The notes under the pieces were generated by a model. It was not told where the DNA came from and made no database searches. It worked only from the letters and a program-made list of their open reading frames with translations. Positions 12,403 to 23,933 of a stretch of 64,000 nt of DNA are shown here, piece by piece. Within the stretch, counting starts at the first letter, position 1. Every line of letters begins with the position of its first letter. The stretch covers positions 14,527,001 through 14,591,000 of the forward strand of contig JAUCBN010000018.1 of NCBI GenBank assembly GCA_035048815.1. Reading direction: 5' to 3'. The translations under genes and the position numbers were made by a program. This DNA is from Abelmoschus esculentus. Lineage: Eukaryota > Streptophyta > Magnoliopsida > Malvales > Malvaceae.

Positions 12403-13301
12403 TGGCATAAAGATAATTTTCACTCTTAACGTTTATAATTTTTGTTATTTTGGCCCTTATTCTTTTTTGGGATAAATTTAACCCTTGATCTATGTCTTTT
12501 TAACAAATAACTCATTTTTTAACTACCATTATAACTGAACCGTTAAAAATTTAATAATGGTAACATATTATATATGTAATAATATATTTTAAATGACATA
12601 TAATCTAACCTATTAAATATATACATATATATAGAATATAATTTTATTTCAATATAAAATATAAAAAAATAAAATTTAAATAAAATATTAAAAATTAATT
12701 AAATACAAAACAAAAATTTACTAAATATTCTCAAGCCTAACTAAACTAAAATATCTTTATAAACCCTAAAACTCCGATTTAGATTAAAACTAAAATACCT
12801 AAATTCTAAACTAAAATAATAAAAATTCAATTGATTATTATCAAAATTCTTTATCTTTGATTCACCGGTAATAAACTATACAAAACGCTTTCTTTTCATA
12901 TTATGTTCATACTTTTTTAGATAAAATTTTTATTTTACTATAGTTAAGGTTGAGAATATTTAGTAGCCTTTTGTTTTAGATTTAATTATTTTTTAATAAA
13001 TAAAAAATTAATTTTTAATATTTTATTTAAATTTTAATTGTTTTATATTTTTAGATTAGAATAAAACTATATCCCGTATTATGTATTTGATATATTAGAT
13101 GTTAAGTCATTTAAAATATATTATTACATATATATAACATGTCATCATTATTAAATTTTTAACGGTTCAGTTATTATGCTAATTAAAAAATGAGTATTTG
13201 TTAAAAAAATAAAGGTCAAGGGCTAAATTTATCCCAAAAAAAGAATAAGGGCCAAAATGACAAAAATTATAAACGTTAAGGGTGAAAACTATCTTTATGC
13301 C
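12403..13301. mobile_element. Mutator-type fold-back MITE, family A, copy 2
   Basis: Same termini as 4195-4980 (GGCATAAAGATAATTTT...ATCTTTATGCC) and a long inverted-repeat structure, 899 bp. It is flanked by TATTTTAAA at 12394-12402 and 13302-13310, again nine bases. The central loop is longer than in copy 1 and differs from it, including a TAAACCCTAAAACTCCGATT segment. Confidence 0.88.
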
Positions 13302-13589
13302 TATTTTAAATATTCTAAATACTTTATTATTTTGTGATGTTTATTTTTTTCATGCATTTGTCTTTACCATGCATGTCTTGTTGTGTAGCATTTTGTTAGA
13401 TTTACATCCGGAATACTAATATTGTTAATGTGGTGTATTTTTATTCGGGAATATACGACTAATATTAAATATAGAGGTGGTGACTTTTCGATTTATTTTC
13501 GAATAAAAGGACTCTTAAAATTCACTTACATGTATAATTAAATTTTAATTTAAATGTCACTTTAATTTAAAAGTTTTAGTATTATAAAG
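13302..13589. other. AT-rich spacer
   Basis: No coding or repeat structure recognised beyond simple AT richness. Confidence 0.4.
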
Positions 13590-14347
13590 GTCGATAATTA
13601 TTAAAAAATAATTTACATGATATGGAAACTCAAATTAATTTATGAGAGTCAATATTCAGTATTACTTAAATATAATGAAATATTAAAAATGTTGTTAAAT
13701 TAAATATAGTTTAAAAAGATTCTTTTTATTAAATTAGAACTTGTATTATATTTATAAAAGTTTTGTCCAACGACCGAGTAGTTAATTCGGTTTTTAGACA
13801 AATCTAATACTAAACTCAAACAACATTATTGTTGTTCAAATATTTTTTTTCCGAGATAAATGGTTAGTTAAACAGAAATGATTAAAGCAGGGAGGGAGAC
13901 AACGTCTTAACGGGGTCGAAATATTAAATTATAAGAGTTTATTAAATATTTAAATTTAAAATTTATTAAATAATATATATTTCATTTAATATTTTAAATT
14001 ATAAGGATTTATATTATTATTAAAAAATTTTAAATATATATCTTCATTCTTCATCTCTAATTATTAAATATTTATAATTTTTTTTATATTTTTAAATATA
14101 AATATTTATTTTTACAGGGTAAAAATTTTATTTAATTAAATTATTATTTTTATAAAAATAAAATAATTATTTAAACCAAAATTTAGAGCATGAATTAGCG
14201 GTTAGGACCGTGAGCCTTAAGAAACTTCGTCGCAGAATTAGAGTAAGAAAATTTTAATTTTAATAATGATTATTTAAGGACTTACTTTTTTTACATGATA
14301 AGAAATTACAATTGTATTTATATATAAAATAGAACTCGAATATAACA
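13590..14347. repeat. Dispersed repeat C, copy 1 (left part)
   Basis: It aligns closely with 42985-43684. Shared stretches include CAACGACCGAGTA and AATTCGGTTTTTAGACAAAT, plus GCAGGGAGGGAGACA. The similarity stops at 14357, where the fold-back element is inserted, and resumes at about 15998. The identity of the parent element is unknown. Confidence 0.75.
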
Positions 14348-14357
14348 TTTATATTAA

Positions 14358-15987
14358 AAAAATTTTACAATAGGCGTCTAACATTGCTGAACACCACTAA
14401 CGATAAACATTGTTGAACACCGTTAAATTAATTAATAAAGATTAAAAATTTCAAGGACTCAATATATAATTAATAAATATTTAAAATAAAATTTCAATTA
14501 AATTATCTTCTATAAGGAAAACTACACAAATGGTCATCCAATTATCACTCATTTTTGAGGTTGGTCACCAAACTAATTTTTTTCATCAAAATCATTGTTA
14601 ATATTTTATTTAATTATTATTTTGGTCACCGATTGTTAAATATTTAACAAAAATTGTGACATGACATGGTTTAATAATATGGATGGTTATCCAACTATTA
14701 TTCTTTTCTTGTGTTGATCACCCAACTAATTTTTTCATCAAAATCATCATTAAAATTTTATTTTATTATATTTTGGTCATCAACCATTAAATATTTAACA
14801 AAAACTATGATATGGTATGGTTTAATAATAATTTTAGTCTTTCAAATTATTACATTATATTAAATTAGTCCAAATAAAAAATAACTCATCAAATATTTTA
14901 ACTAAACCCCAAAATTTTCATCCATTTTCTTCTTCCTCTTGCAACGCTACTTTAAAAATTAATTTGTCAACTCTCTCTTTATTTTTATTGTGTCTTTGAA
15001 CAACTTATTAAGTTTCAGATTATAAAAAATCATTTTAATTTTATAATTTAGTCTTTTAAAATTTAAGTTAAAAGAATAATTTTTTTCTTCGAATCGGGAT
15101 GATATTTTCGTAGAATAGTTTCTTTTTCAGTCCAAGGAAGGTTGTGTTCCGACATATGAAAAGTCATTGATTCCGAATTTGTGTGAAATTGTAGGAGTAT
15201 CCATATAAAGATCGAAAAATTAGGTTGTTCAATGAAAATTTAAGTGAAACCAAATTTTATTTAATCCCAAAAAAATTTTACGATATGCGTCGAATTGATC
15301 TATATTTATATGTTAAAGATTTTATGACTATTTATCTATATAAACTTTTATGTGAATTGATAAATCAAATTTTTTTATAGATCCGATAAACATAAAAAAT
15401 GATAGAAAATATATATATTAATAGTTTGTGAAAAGTTAAAGAAATTAAATTAAATTTTTAAAAAATAAATCATAAAATTAAAGTGGTTTTTATATAATTT
15501 AAATTTTAATAAATTGTTCAAAGACTCAAGAGAAATAAAGAGAGTTGACAAATTAATTTTTTAAAGTGACATTGCAAGAGAAAAAAGGAAAAAGAATTGA
15601 GGTTTAATTTAAATATTTGGTGAGTTATATTCTATTAAAATTAATTCGATATAATATAATAATTTTAGGGACTAAAATTATTATTAAACCATGTCATGTC
15701 ACAATTTTTGTTAAATATTTAACAGTCGATGACCAAAATAATAATGAAGTAAAATATTAACAATGATTTTGATAAAAAAAAATTAATTTGGTGATCAACC
15801 CAAAAAATGAGTGATAGTTGGATGATCATTTGTGTAGTTTTCCTTATAGAAAATAATTTAATTAAAATTTTATTTTAAATATTTTTTAATTATTGAGTCC
15901 TTGAAATTTTTGATATTTATTTATTAGTTTAATAGTGTTCAACAATGTTCATTGTTAGTGATGTTTAACAATGTTCGACGCACGTCC
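14358..15987. mobile_element. 1.6-kb Mutator-type fold-back element
   Basis: The left arm (about 14358-15090) and right arm (about 15430-15987) are inverted copies. For example, AACACCACTAACGATAAACA at the left pairs with the right-arm sequence containing TGTTCATTGTTAGTGATGTT, and GGAAAACTACACAAATG (14517) mirrors CATTTGTGTAGTTTTCC (15827). The loop between the arms is about 340 bp. It is flanked by TTTATATTAA at 14348-14357 and 15988-15997, and the related empty site occurs once at 43685-43694. There is no ORF of note, so it is non-autonomous. Confidence 0.92.
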
Positions 15988-16024
15988 TTTATATTAATAG
16001 TCTTAATATTATCATTAGAATTAG

Positions 16025-16652
16025 GATTGTAAATGAACTGAACGTTCAACGAATCATTTATGAATTATTCGGTGAAAAGTTCATTTATATTCGTCTATTT
16101 ATGAAACGAAAGAACATGAACAAGATTAATTATTCATTTAATTAAATAAATGAACACGAATAAATGGCTTATTCATTCATTTATGTTTGTGAACATTCGG
16201 TAATTTGTTCATTTATGCTCGTTTATATTCATTTAAATTATAATATATTCATGTTTGTTTATTGTCCGGTTAAACCGAATTAAATGATCAAACCAAAACA
16301 AAATTGATTAATCTATAGGATAATTTTAGGTTTTAGGTAATGATTAAGAATTTTTTTTAATTTCAATCATTGATTAATTCGGTTTAAAGTCTGTTAATTA
16401 ATTCAATTAATTGAACTAACCAAAATATTAAAATTTTAACGCATTATATATGTTCATTCATATTCGTTTATATTTGTTTGCTTTCGTTTATGCTCATTTA
16501 TCATGTTAACAAATGAACAAGTTACATTCCTTAACGAATAAACACAAACACAAAATTTTGTATTGTTTATGTTCGTATTCATTCATTTATTTGTAGCTAA
16601 ACAAATGAATGTGAACTTATTTCATTTATATTTGTTCGATTCATTTACAGCC
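16025..16652. mobile_element. TIR element rich in TTCGTTTAT/ATAAACGAA motifs, copy 1
   Basis: The ends are inverted: GGATTGTAAATGAACTGAAC at the left against a right end whose complement starts GGCTGTAAATGAATCGAAC. The interior repeats TTCGTTTATATTC-like words in both orientations. This is the look of plant hAT-like MITEs with 'TGTAAACGAACCGAACG' ends. A second copy is at 43721-44373. I see no clear 8-bp target duplication, and it may be part of repeat C. Confidence 0.6.
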
Positions 16653-17388
16653 AAATTGGAACCAAGATGGAGTAGCTGAATACAATAGGGTTGGGTTGAA
16701 GGGTTTCAAGTGTCGGTTAAAGAAAGTAAGTGGCACATAGAAACATAACCGACCAAATTAAGAGCAAAGACGTTAGGGGGGAAAAAGCTTACTGCATGGA
16801 TGATAAGAGACGTGTAGTGGCGTAACCAAAACGACTATTTCAGATAGAAAACAGTTGGCTACACAATCCAGCCAAACACACCGTGAGGAACACGTGATTG
16901 TCCGGCCAAGAGGGACGGATGGGTCTCAATTCACGTGAGACTAAAACAACTCTCGTCCCCCTCCCATCTAGGTTTACATCCCGAATTTCGTATTAACACG
17001 ATACGAATATACAAATTATGAAATTTAATTAATTATAATTAAACTCATGTTTAATTTAATATTAATATAATTTAGAATTAAGAATTACCTCTGAAATGTT
17101 CACTCCCGGTCACGGGAGTCCCCTTCTTCGAACTTCAAAATCCTTTGAGCCATGTCCACAGAAGTTGGTCAAATGTAAAATCCCAATCAAATCTGTTTTT
17201 AAAACATCATATGAACCGACGGTCCAAAATCAGAACAAACATTTATTACTTAAAAGGAATTATACATTTTATACTAGTCAATTAAATACAACATGTAAAG
17301 GTGGAATAGAAAGATTTTGTACTGTACTATTGTCGGGTGGTACATGATTGCTGAGCATGCAGTGGACTGAACCTCACCTTAGTTTATA
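16653..17388. other. Low-copy segment with several ACGTG motifs, no gene
   Basis: The base composition is less AT-rich than the surroundings. Palindromic CACGTG occurs near 16892 (AACACGTGATTG) and 16932 (TTCACGTGAGAC), with a GACGTG at about 16810. These are G-box/ABRE-like cores. An 83-codon ORF at 17096-17347 has no recognisable similarity and no supporting context, so I do not call it a gene. This may be an old promoter or intergenic remnant. Confidence 0.4.
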
Positions 17389-18553
17389 TAGAGGTGGCAA
17401 TCGAGTCACTCGGTTCGGATTCAGTTTGGATTGTTTTGGTTCGGTTCATTTTGAGTTTGTTTATAATTGGTTTAGATTCGGGTTTCGATTTTAGTTTTAA
17501 TTCAGTTATATGATAATTTAGATCGATTTAGATATCGGATCAGTGATTCGGGTCAATATCGGATCGATTGTTTTTGGGTCGGGTCAATATCGAATCGAAT
17601 GTTTTTGAGTCGGGTCCATATCGGGTCGTTCGGATCGGGTCAATCTTTGAATTTTCGGGTTAATTTGGTTTGAGTTGGACCTGAGTACGAATCTAATCAT
17701 ATATATTATATAGAATTAATCATATATTCTTGTAAAAATATATCTTTTTATTTGTTTGATGATAAAAGTGAAAAGAGAAAAAGTATAACGGCCAACTTGA
17801 TAACGGTTTCAATAATTATTTTTATTCCTTAAATGAATAGTTCACATCAGTACAAGAAAAATAGTGGAAATCAGATTTTCGGTGCAAGGTTTGCGTGAAA
17901 GTTATAAAAGAGAAAATTTTCGATTTTAAAATTAGATAATCATTTGACCTCGAAATGCAACAAAATTTTGAATAATGATATAGGATGACTCAAGGATTAT
18001 GACATTTAGTATTGCAATTGTTTTGAAAATTTTCACCTCGTTTTTTATTAGAGTAAAGGTAGTATTAGTAATTTAAAGGCTAATGTCATTTTTTGTAAAT
18101 AAATAGATTCAGATTGAAATCGTAAAAACAAATTATTCATTTTGGGTTTAAAATAAATTATTCATTCACTTTGACTCAATTATCGAGCTAAAAAATAAAA
18201 ATAGTAAAAATAATTTTTTGTAAATACATGAATTCAGATTAAAATCGTAAAAAATAAACAATAATAAAAATAAATTATTCATTCACTTTGATTCAATTAT
18301 CGAGTTAAAATGGAATTTATGTTTGGTTTAGATCGGTTTTGAGCAAGCTAATTTTGGGTTGCTTTCGGTTCGGGTGAAAATCGGTTCGAGTCAAATCGGT
18401 TACAGGTCTATATTGGTTCTTCAGAATTCGGATCGATTTCGGTTCGAGTTTTGAATCACGATGGGATCATTTTGTTCGGATCGGTTCAATTTTCGGTCAG
18501 GGTAATTCAATTCAATTTTCAATTCTCGAATCAAGTTTGTCAGGTCTAGTTCT
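17389..18553. mobile_element. hAT-like MITE rich in TCGGGTC/TCGGTTC words
   Basis: It begins TAGAGGTGGCAATCGAG and ends near TTTGTCAGGTCTA, a weak inverted pair of the TAGNGGTGNCAA type used by many plant hAT MITEs. Both flanks of the element are full of GGTTCGGATTC/CGGATCGGTTC words. The middle contains a ~90-bp direct duplication (about 18105-18190 and 18225-18310, both with AAATTATTCATTCACTTTGA). The target duplication is not clear, so the limits are provisional. Confidence 0.5.
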
Positions 18554-18559
18554 ACCCAG

Positions 18560-20740
18560 ATAAATACCAGATTTTTTTTAATCTCTATTTCATTTAAAAA
18601 GTAATTTTAATTCCGCTTTCTTATTTATTTTCCTTTTATTTGATGGACTTTTATAACTAATAATAACAGTCCTTGATCTTTGGACCGGTTCCTAATTTAC
18701 TAGTGAACCAGACTGTATTTGTCTGTATACCTAAAAAGATTTCCATATTCTTCAACGGCCCAACCAAAAAGATGGCATTCTAACATTCTGTGCTGGACCC
18801 AAAAAATACACATTACATGTTTCTCACTAAAATATTTCTTAAAATAAAAAGGATTTTATGTACATGGTGAAAAAAATAGCGAAGGGATTTAGTTTAGATC
18901 TAGGTATTAAAATTTAGATTTTAGGCTTATAATTTTAGTGACAAGATTCTCGATGATGAATTTTTACATATACGGTATTTTGAATTCAAAATCTGCGTAA
19001 ATAACGTCAAGTTACTTATTATTTAAACTAACATCGATTATCATTAATTTTTTTTCACATATATTATATCTCATAAACATAATTTTTTGCGTATATAATA
19101 TCTTTATCGTCCAAGCAACCTTCATCCCGTCTGAAAATTCCGGCAGACATTCATGGATACATGAATCACATATGTTGTCCATATAATATATAATTATAAA
19201 TAAAATTTAAATTTTATTTTAAATAAATACATCAGATTTAATACTACTAAATTCAAATTCTAAATATTTACCTAATTCTTGGATTTATTTTCAATATCAT
19301 GTCTGAATAGTCTTCAGATCTTTGTTAAGACCAACATAACTTAAATTATTGCTTTAATTACCTAACAATAAACATAACTTTAATATTAAAAATCAACTAC
19401 AAAATATATACTTTTTAAACTTATTTCCGATATAATAAAAAATATATGAATTCATCATATTCAATTTAGGGCATAAAAACAACATTCTGAACTATGCCTA
19501 AGACTACAACAACAGAAGATTCAATATCAATTTTTTAGATTAGTGGTCTCGTACATCTCATTAAAGAGAATTAATCTGTATCGTCAATCCTCAACTTAAT
19601 TTATTTGTATTATTAAAATCTCGCAAATGATACAATCATAACATATGTATTTTATTGCAAGATTTATTGAACAACAATATCTTACCGATTATTTGTAAAA
19701 TATAAGCGTGAACATATCCCTACAATAAAAAAATATATGTTAGCATATGAAAATTTGATTATTTTATTAATATTTAAAAAAATAATAATTTTTATCATCT
19801 TTATTTTTTCGTTCGTATCATTCGATAAATGGTTATAATTTTTTCACAATCACCTCAAAAACACAGAGTCACTATTCATTATGTTGACACAACCCTTAAT
19901 AACAGATAACGTTAGTCATCTTAGTTTATCTATCAACTAATAAATCGAGAATATATAATACATCTTTTAAGATTATAGTCGCTTTATTGCACGAAAAATA
20001 AAGAAAATATCTCTCTCCTGTCTTCATATCTTTACAAGCACATTGATCAAATCAACATTTAATTTTGCACCTTCAATAATTTTTCAAGATATAATCTTCA
20101 AGGTACAAGTCAGATCCTTTTATCATATGATTATAAAAAATCTACAGACGACATCTATCCCATCTTAAAAATATAACTGACCATAAATTAATTTAAATTT
20201 TAAATTATCATATAATTTTTAATTAACTATAACAAAATAAAAACCAAAACTACTAATTAAAATAAATAAATAAAACTTATATTTGTTCGCCGATAATCGA
20301 AAACATATTTTTCATGCAACCTTATCATTTTTTATCATTATTTCAAACTCGAGATATCAACATTTTTACTAGAAAGAGAAATGAGATAAAAAAAAATTGT
20401 ATGAATAAAGGGATAGGGTAGGGAATATTTATAGCAAAACTCTCCCCGGTTATTAAGAAAACTCACGTCCAGAAGAATGTGAATAAAATAATTATTCAGT
20501 AACACTCATTTCGTACAATTTATTAACTATTAATATTTTACTACAATAAATTTCTATATTTTTCGTCTAATTTCCTCACATTTTATTAAACACAAATTTT
20601 TAATTAAAATATTTAAAAATACCAACAGATAAACATACAACATCATAAACAACTCATATTTCACATGAATCGTTTCTACGTGTGCAGAATAAAGAATATT
20701 TTTTAAATAATTTCCAAAAACAAATATTTCTCAAAAAGGA
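18560..20740. other. AT-rich intergenic stretch, nothing recognised
   Basis: About 2.2 kb with no credible ORF on either strand and no repeat shared with the rest of the window that I could see. Confidence 0.5.
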
Positions 20741-21974
20741 AATATTCCATAAAGAAGCAAGCTTCTAACATTTAAACTAGGAAGCAAGAACAGTTCATGA
20801 ACAAGAAGTTTAGAACCACCAAGATTTGTCTGGAAACTAGGATTGTGATGACGTGGACCAAAGCCGAAGGAACTCTGATGACGATTTGGGTGAGAGCATC
20901 TCTGGCGGTAGCGCCACGTTCCAAGGCTAATTAATGGAAGAGTTAATATTGGTTGAAATAGAATCTAAAAATAGATAGCATCTTTTTAACTTAATTTTAG
21001 GCTATCAAATTAGGTATAATAAAATATAAATTGTTGGGTTTAAAAAATTATAAAAATATAAAAGGATATAAGACAACGGTTAACTTTATGAAAATAAAAT
21101 GGAAAAAATTAATACCGATATTTTTCTTTACAAATCTATAATTTTCTTGCGTCATCTTCTTTAATTTTGATTTTTTTTTAAATTTGAATTGGAGTAATTT
21201 AAAGGGATTTTTATAGTGATATTGTTGTAAGAATTTTTAATTCAATAACATTGTTTATACCCTTTTAAAAAGAATTTTTAAATTTTGATATTGTTGTAAG
21301 AATTTTTAATATATATTATAAATTAATGTTTTAAATTAATGATTAGATCTTTTCAATTCATCTGTAAACGATAAACTAATAAAATATTAGTTATTGTTTA
21401 AAGACGGATTGTTTGCAATCCGTTTTTAACATTACATAACTTAAAAATGTTTCAAACTATATAATGTTTGAGGACAAGTAATCCGTCTTTAACAGTAACC
21501 TATTTGTTTCTTTTTATTCAACTAATTATAGTAATATTTGTTTTAAAGTATACTCTCAACTGTTAGACATTAATCATTAACTATTATGTTAATTACTGGT
21601 TCTCGAACCTCTAACTTATGCGTACCTTATTTGTTAGATTAAGAGGTATGAGATAATGGTTTATATCTATTTGTTATCAGTTTGATAACATATAAAGTTA
21701 TTTTTTGAGATTTAATAGAAATAACAAGATATATGGATCTTGTAAAATACTGTAATTTAGATATTGTATTACGCGTTCAGTAACATATAAAGGAATCCGT
21801 TAAACAATTTCCTACCATATGTTTAGTCAATTTAGATTAAGAGATAGAAGATAATTGTACAGTTATATTTTAAAACATACCAAGTTATGTTGATATTGTA
21901 AAACATTGCGTAAGTATCGTATTTGTTATACCTCAGTAATATATAAAGTAATTCTTTAAGATTTTATGTAGTTA
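20741..21974. other. Intergenic: GC-richer island, small hairpin and degenerate direct repeats
   Basis: 20750-20935 is less AT-rich than its surroundings and has a minus-strand open stretch with no recognised similarity. 21397-21492 contains an inverted motif, TAAAGACGGATT against AATCCGTCTTTAA, that could fold. 21600-21960 contains about three degenerate repeats of a ~125-bp unit around AACATATAAAG and AGATTAAGAGRTA. No function can be assigned. Confidence 0.4.
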
Positions 21975-21983
21975 TATATTTTT

Positions 21984-22479
21984 GGCTTAGGGTTAAAAAA
22001 ATTCTTAAATTATTTTAAAAAATTTAATGTAGTCTTTAAAATTTTTTTACACGTAATTAAACCCTTGAATTGAGAAATTTAATCAATTAAGCTCTTGAAC
22101 TAAAAAATTGAATTAATTAAGTTTTTTGACTAATTTTGACCATTAAATTTAAAATTTTTGATCCACTGTTGTAGATGCATCATGTCACGGTGTTTCTACG
22201 TGATATTTTTAATTTTTTTATTTTATTTAATTTTTAAATATTTTAAAAATCTAAAAACTTGTGAAATTTCTAAAAAATATTTTTTGAATTTTATTTTTTA
22301 AATGAAACTTGATAGAATTGTATTGTATCATGTGTTGATGATATCTAAAGAAAAAAATATTAAGATTTAATAGTTAAAATTGATCAAAAAGTTTAATTGA
22401 TTTAATTTTTGGTTTAAGAGTTTAATTTATTAAATCTTTTAGTTTAACAACTTAATTGTTGTTTTTAAACCCTTAAGTC
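21984..22479. mobile_element. Fold-back MITE with 9-bp TSD TATATTTTT
   Basis: The left arm starts GGCTTAGGGTTAAAAA and the right arm ends TTTTTAAACCCTTAAGTC. The arms stay roughly complementary for over 120 bp (for example AATTAAGCTCTTGAAC against GGTTTAAGAGTTTAATTT). Flanks are TATATTTTT at 21975-21983 and 22480-22488, which is nine bases and so Mutator-type. 496 bp, non-coding. Confidence 0.82.
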
Positions 22480-22505
22480 TATATTTTTTTATCATAAGTT
22501 TGATT

Positions 22506-23170
22506 TTTTTTTTTTTTTTATAAATGCCACTAAATTTTTATTTAATCCATAGAAAATTTATAATTATATTCCAATCAAGAAGTAAAATAATTGGATTAAA
22601 CAATCCAAAGATTCTTACAACCAAAAACAAAAAAAATTAAATATTTCTATGGTGATAAGCATAACAATAAAAAATTCAGAAGGTTCTTGAATATCCATGA
22701 CTCTGCCCAAACGAGACGCATAACGAAGAAAGAAAGAGTTGCAGGCTATCCAAACTGTTATGCAAAAAACATCGCTACCCAAGACTGATTTCATCGGCAA
22801 ACAACCATCAACCGAGTAGGGATAAATCTTTTCAAGTGAACACCGACAAAACAAAAACCAAAAGCTAACATCAATTGAATCTCGTGCGAACAACAATTGA
22901 TTGCTAGGGTATGCTGAAACATGTCACAAGACAGATGAATCAAATCACAAAACAGAAACAAGAACAGATCACAGAGACAAAAGAAAAGTGTGTCATAATG
23001 ACATAAAAAACGTGTTATAGAAACAGAGATTACTATTAAAAATAAAAATAAAAAATAATAGATTCGATGATCGATAATTAATACTAAAATTAATTATCGA
23101 CTATCGATAAAAAATTGATCAAAGCGAAAAACGCAAAAAAAAATAAAAAAAAAAAGCGGTTAGGATTTAT
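22506..23170 (-). mobile_element. Poly(A)-tailed retroposon family B, copy 2 (complete insertion)
   Basis: On the minus strand it ends in an uninterrupted A-run (the T-run at 22506-22520). It is bracketed by TAAGTTTGATT at 22495-22505 and 23171-23181, an 11-bp duplication of the kind left by target-primed reverse transcription. A 93-codon minus-strand ORF (22896-22615) lies inside it and is rich in aromatic and hydrophobic residues. I do not recognise it. The unit is either a 5'-truncated LINE or a SINE-like element. The two other copies are 11885-12360 and 27610-28204. Confidence 0.75.
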
Positions 23171-23427
23171 TAAGTTTGATTCTTTTTAAATTAAGAGATA
23201 AAAGGATAATAATTTGTGTATCTATTTTTTTTCTTAATTAAGGTAATCATTAGCAAGACTGTGAACCCAGCGTCCAAATTGTGATTTATACACAAATAAA
23301 TATGAATTTACATTGTTTTCACATATGAATTTAAAAGGAAAATCTAAATTTGGGCCGAAGAAAGTGCAACATTTTAAAAATTGGACGGAGAGGAGTTGAA
23401 AAGTACGAAGTGAGGGCGGTGACCGAT

Positions 23428-23652
23428 GAAAAATTATATTATGTTATTTTTATAATGTTATTTATAAAATTAATTAATTAAAAATATTTAATTATTTTTA
23501 TTAAGTGAATTTTTTAATTGAATTTAAAAATAATTTTTAAATAAAAATTCACTTGATAATAATAATGATAAGATAAAAAATAATTAAATAAATATATTTA
23601 ATTGATTGAGTTATAAATAATATAATAAAAATGATTTATAATATAATTTTTC
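23428..23652. mobile_element. 225-bp MITE in the proximal promoter of the dehydrogenase gene
   Basis: It begins GAAAAATTATATTATGTTAT and ends with the near complement (TTTATAATATAATTTTTC). The arms are also complementary further in, as in ATTAAGTGAATTTTT against AAAAATTCACTTGAT. Both sides carry CGAT (23424-23427, and again at 23655-23658 after a GC), so the target duplication is uncertain. It ends about 160 bp upstream of the TATA box of the gene that starts at 23934. Confidence 0.75.
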
Positions 23653-23814
23653 GCGATAGTCCGACAGATAGCATTTGATGTGGATCGACAATTAATTTTT
23701 CATTTTCGGACAAATAATTTATGGCCCTCAAAATGGCTCGGCTCTAGTAGTTGGAATGGGCCCAGATATTTCTTTCACTCACCCAATACGTCAGCACAGC
23801 CTGTAAATCTTCGC

Positions 23815-23823
23815 CTATAAATA
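23815..23823 (+). promoter_or_regulatory. TATA box of the dehydrogenase gene
   Basis: CTATAAATA lies about 110 bp upstream of the ATG at 23934, a normal position for a plant gene with an ~80-nt leader. A CGTCAG word sits 30 bp upstream. Confidence 0.7.
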
Positions 23824-23933
23824 CCACTTCTTCCCCACCCATGCTGCCAACCACAAGAAAACGTAACAGTTCGGAACACTCATTGGTTTTGCTTTGATTC
23901 TTGGAAAGCGTTCGAACATTTAAGAGTACAAAA

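Noticed and set aside
17096..17347. 83-codon ORF, plus strand
   Set aside because: No recognisable similarity, no promoter or intron context, and composition gives no support. Most likely a chance ORF in a less AT-rich stretch.
20750..20935. Possible small secreted-peptide gene on the minus strand
   Set aside because: An open stretch exists, but there is no convincing start, signal peptide or known peptide motif.
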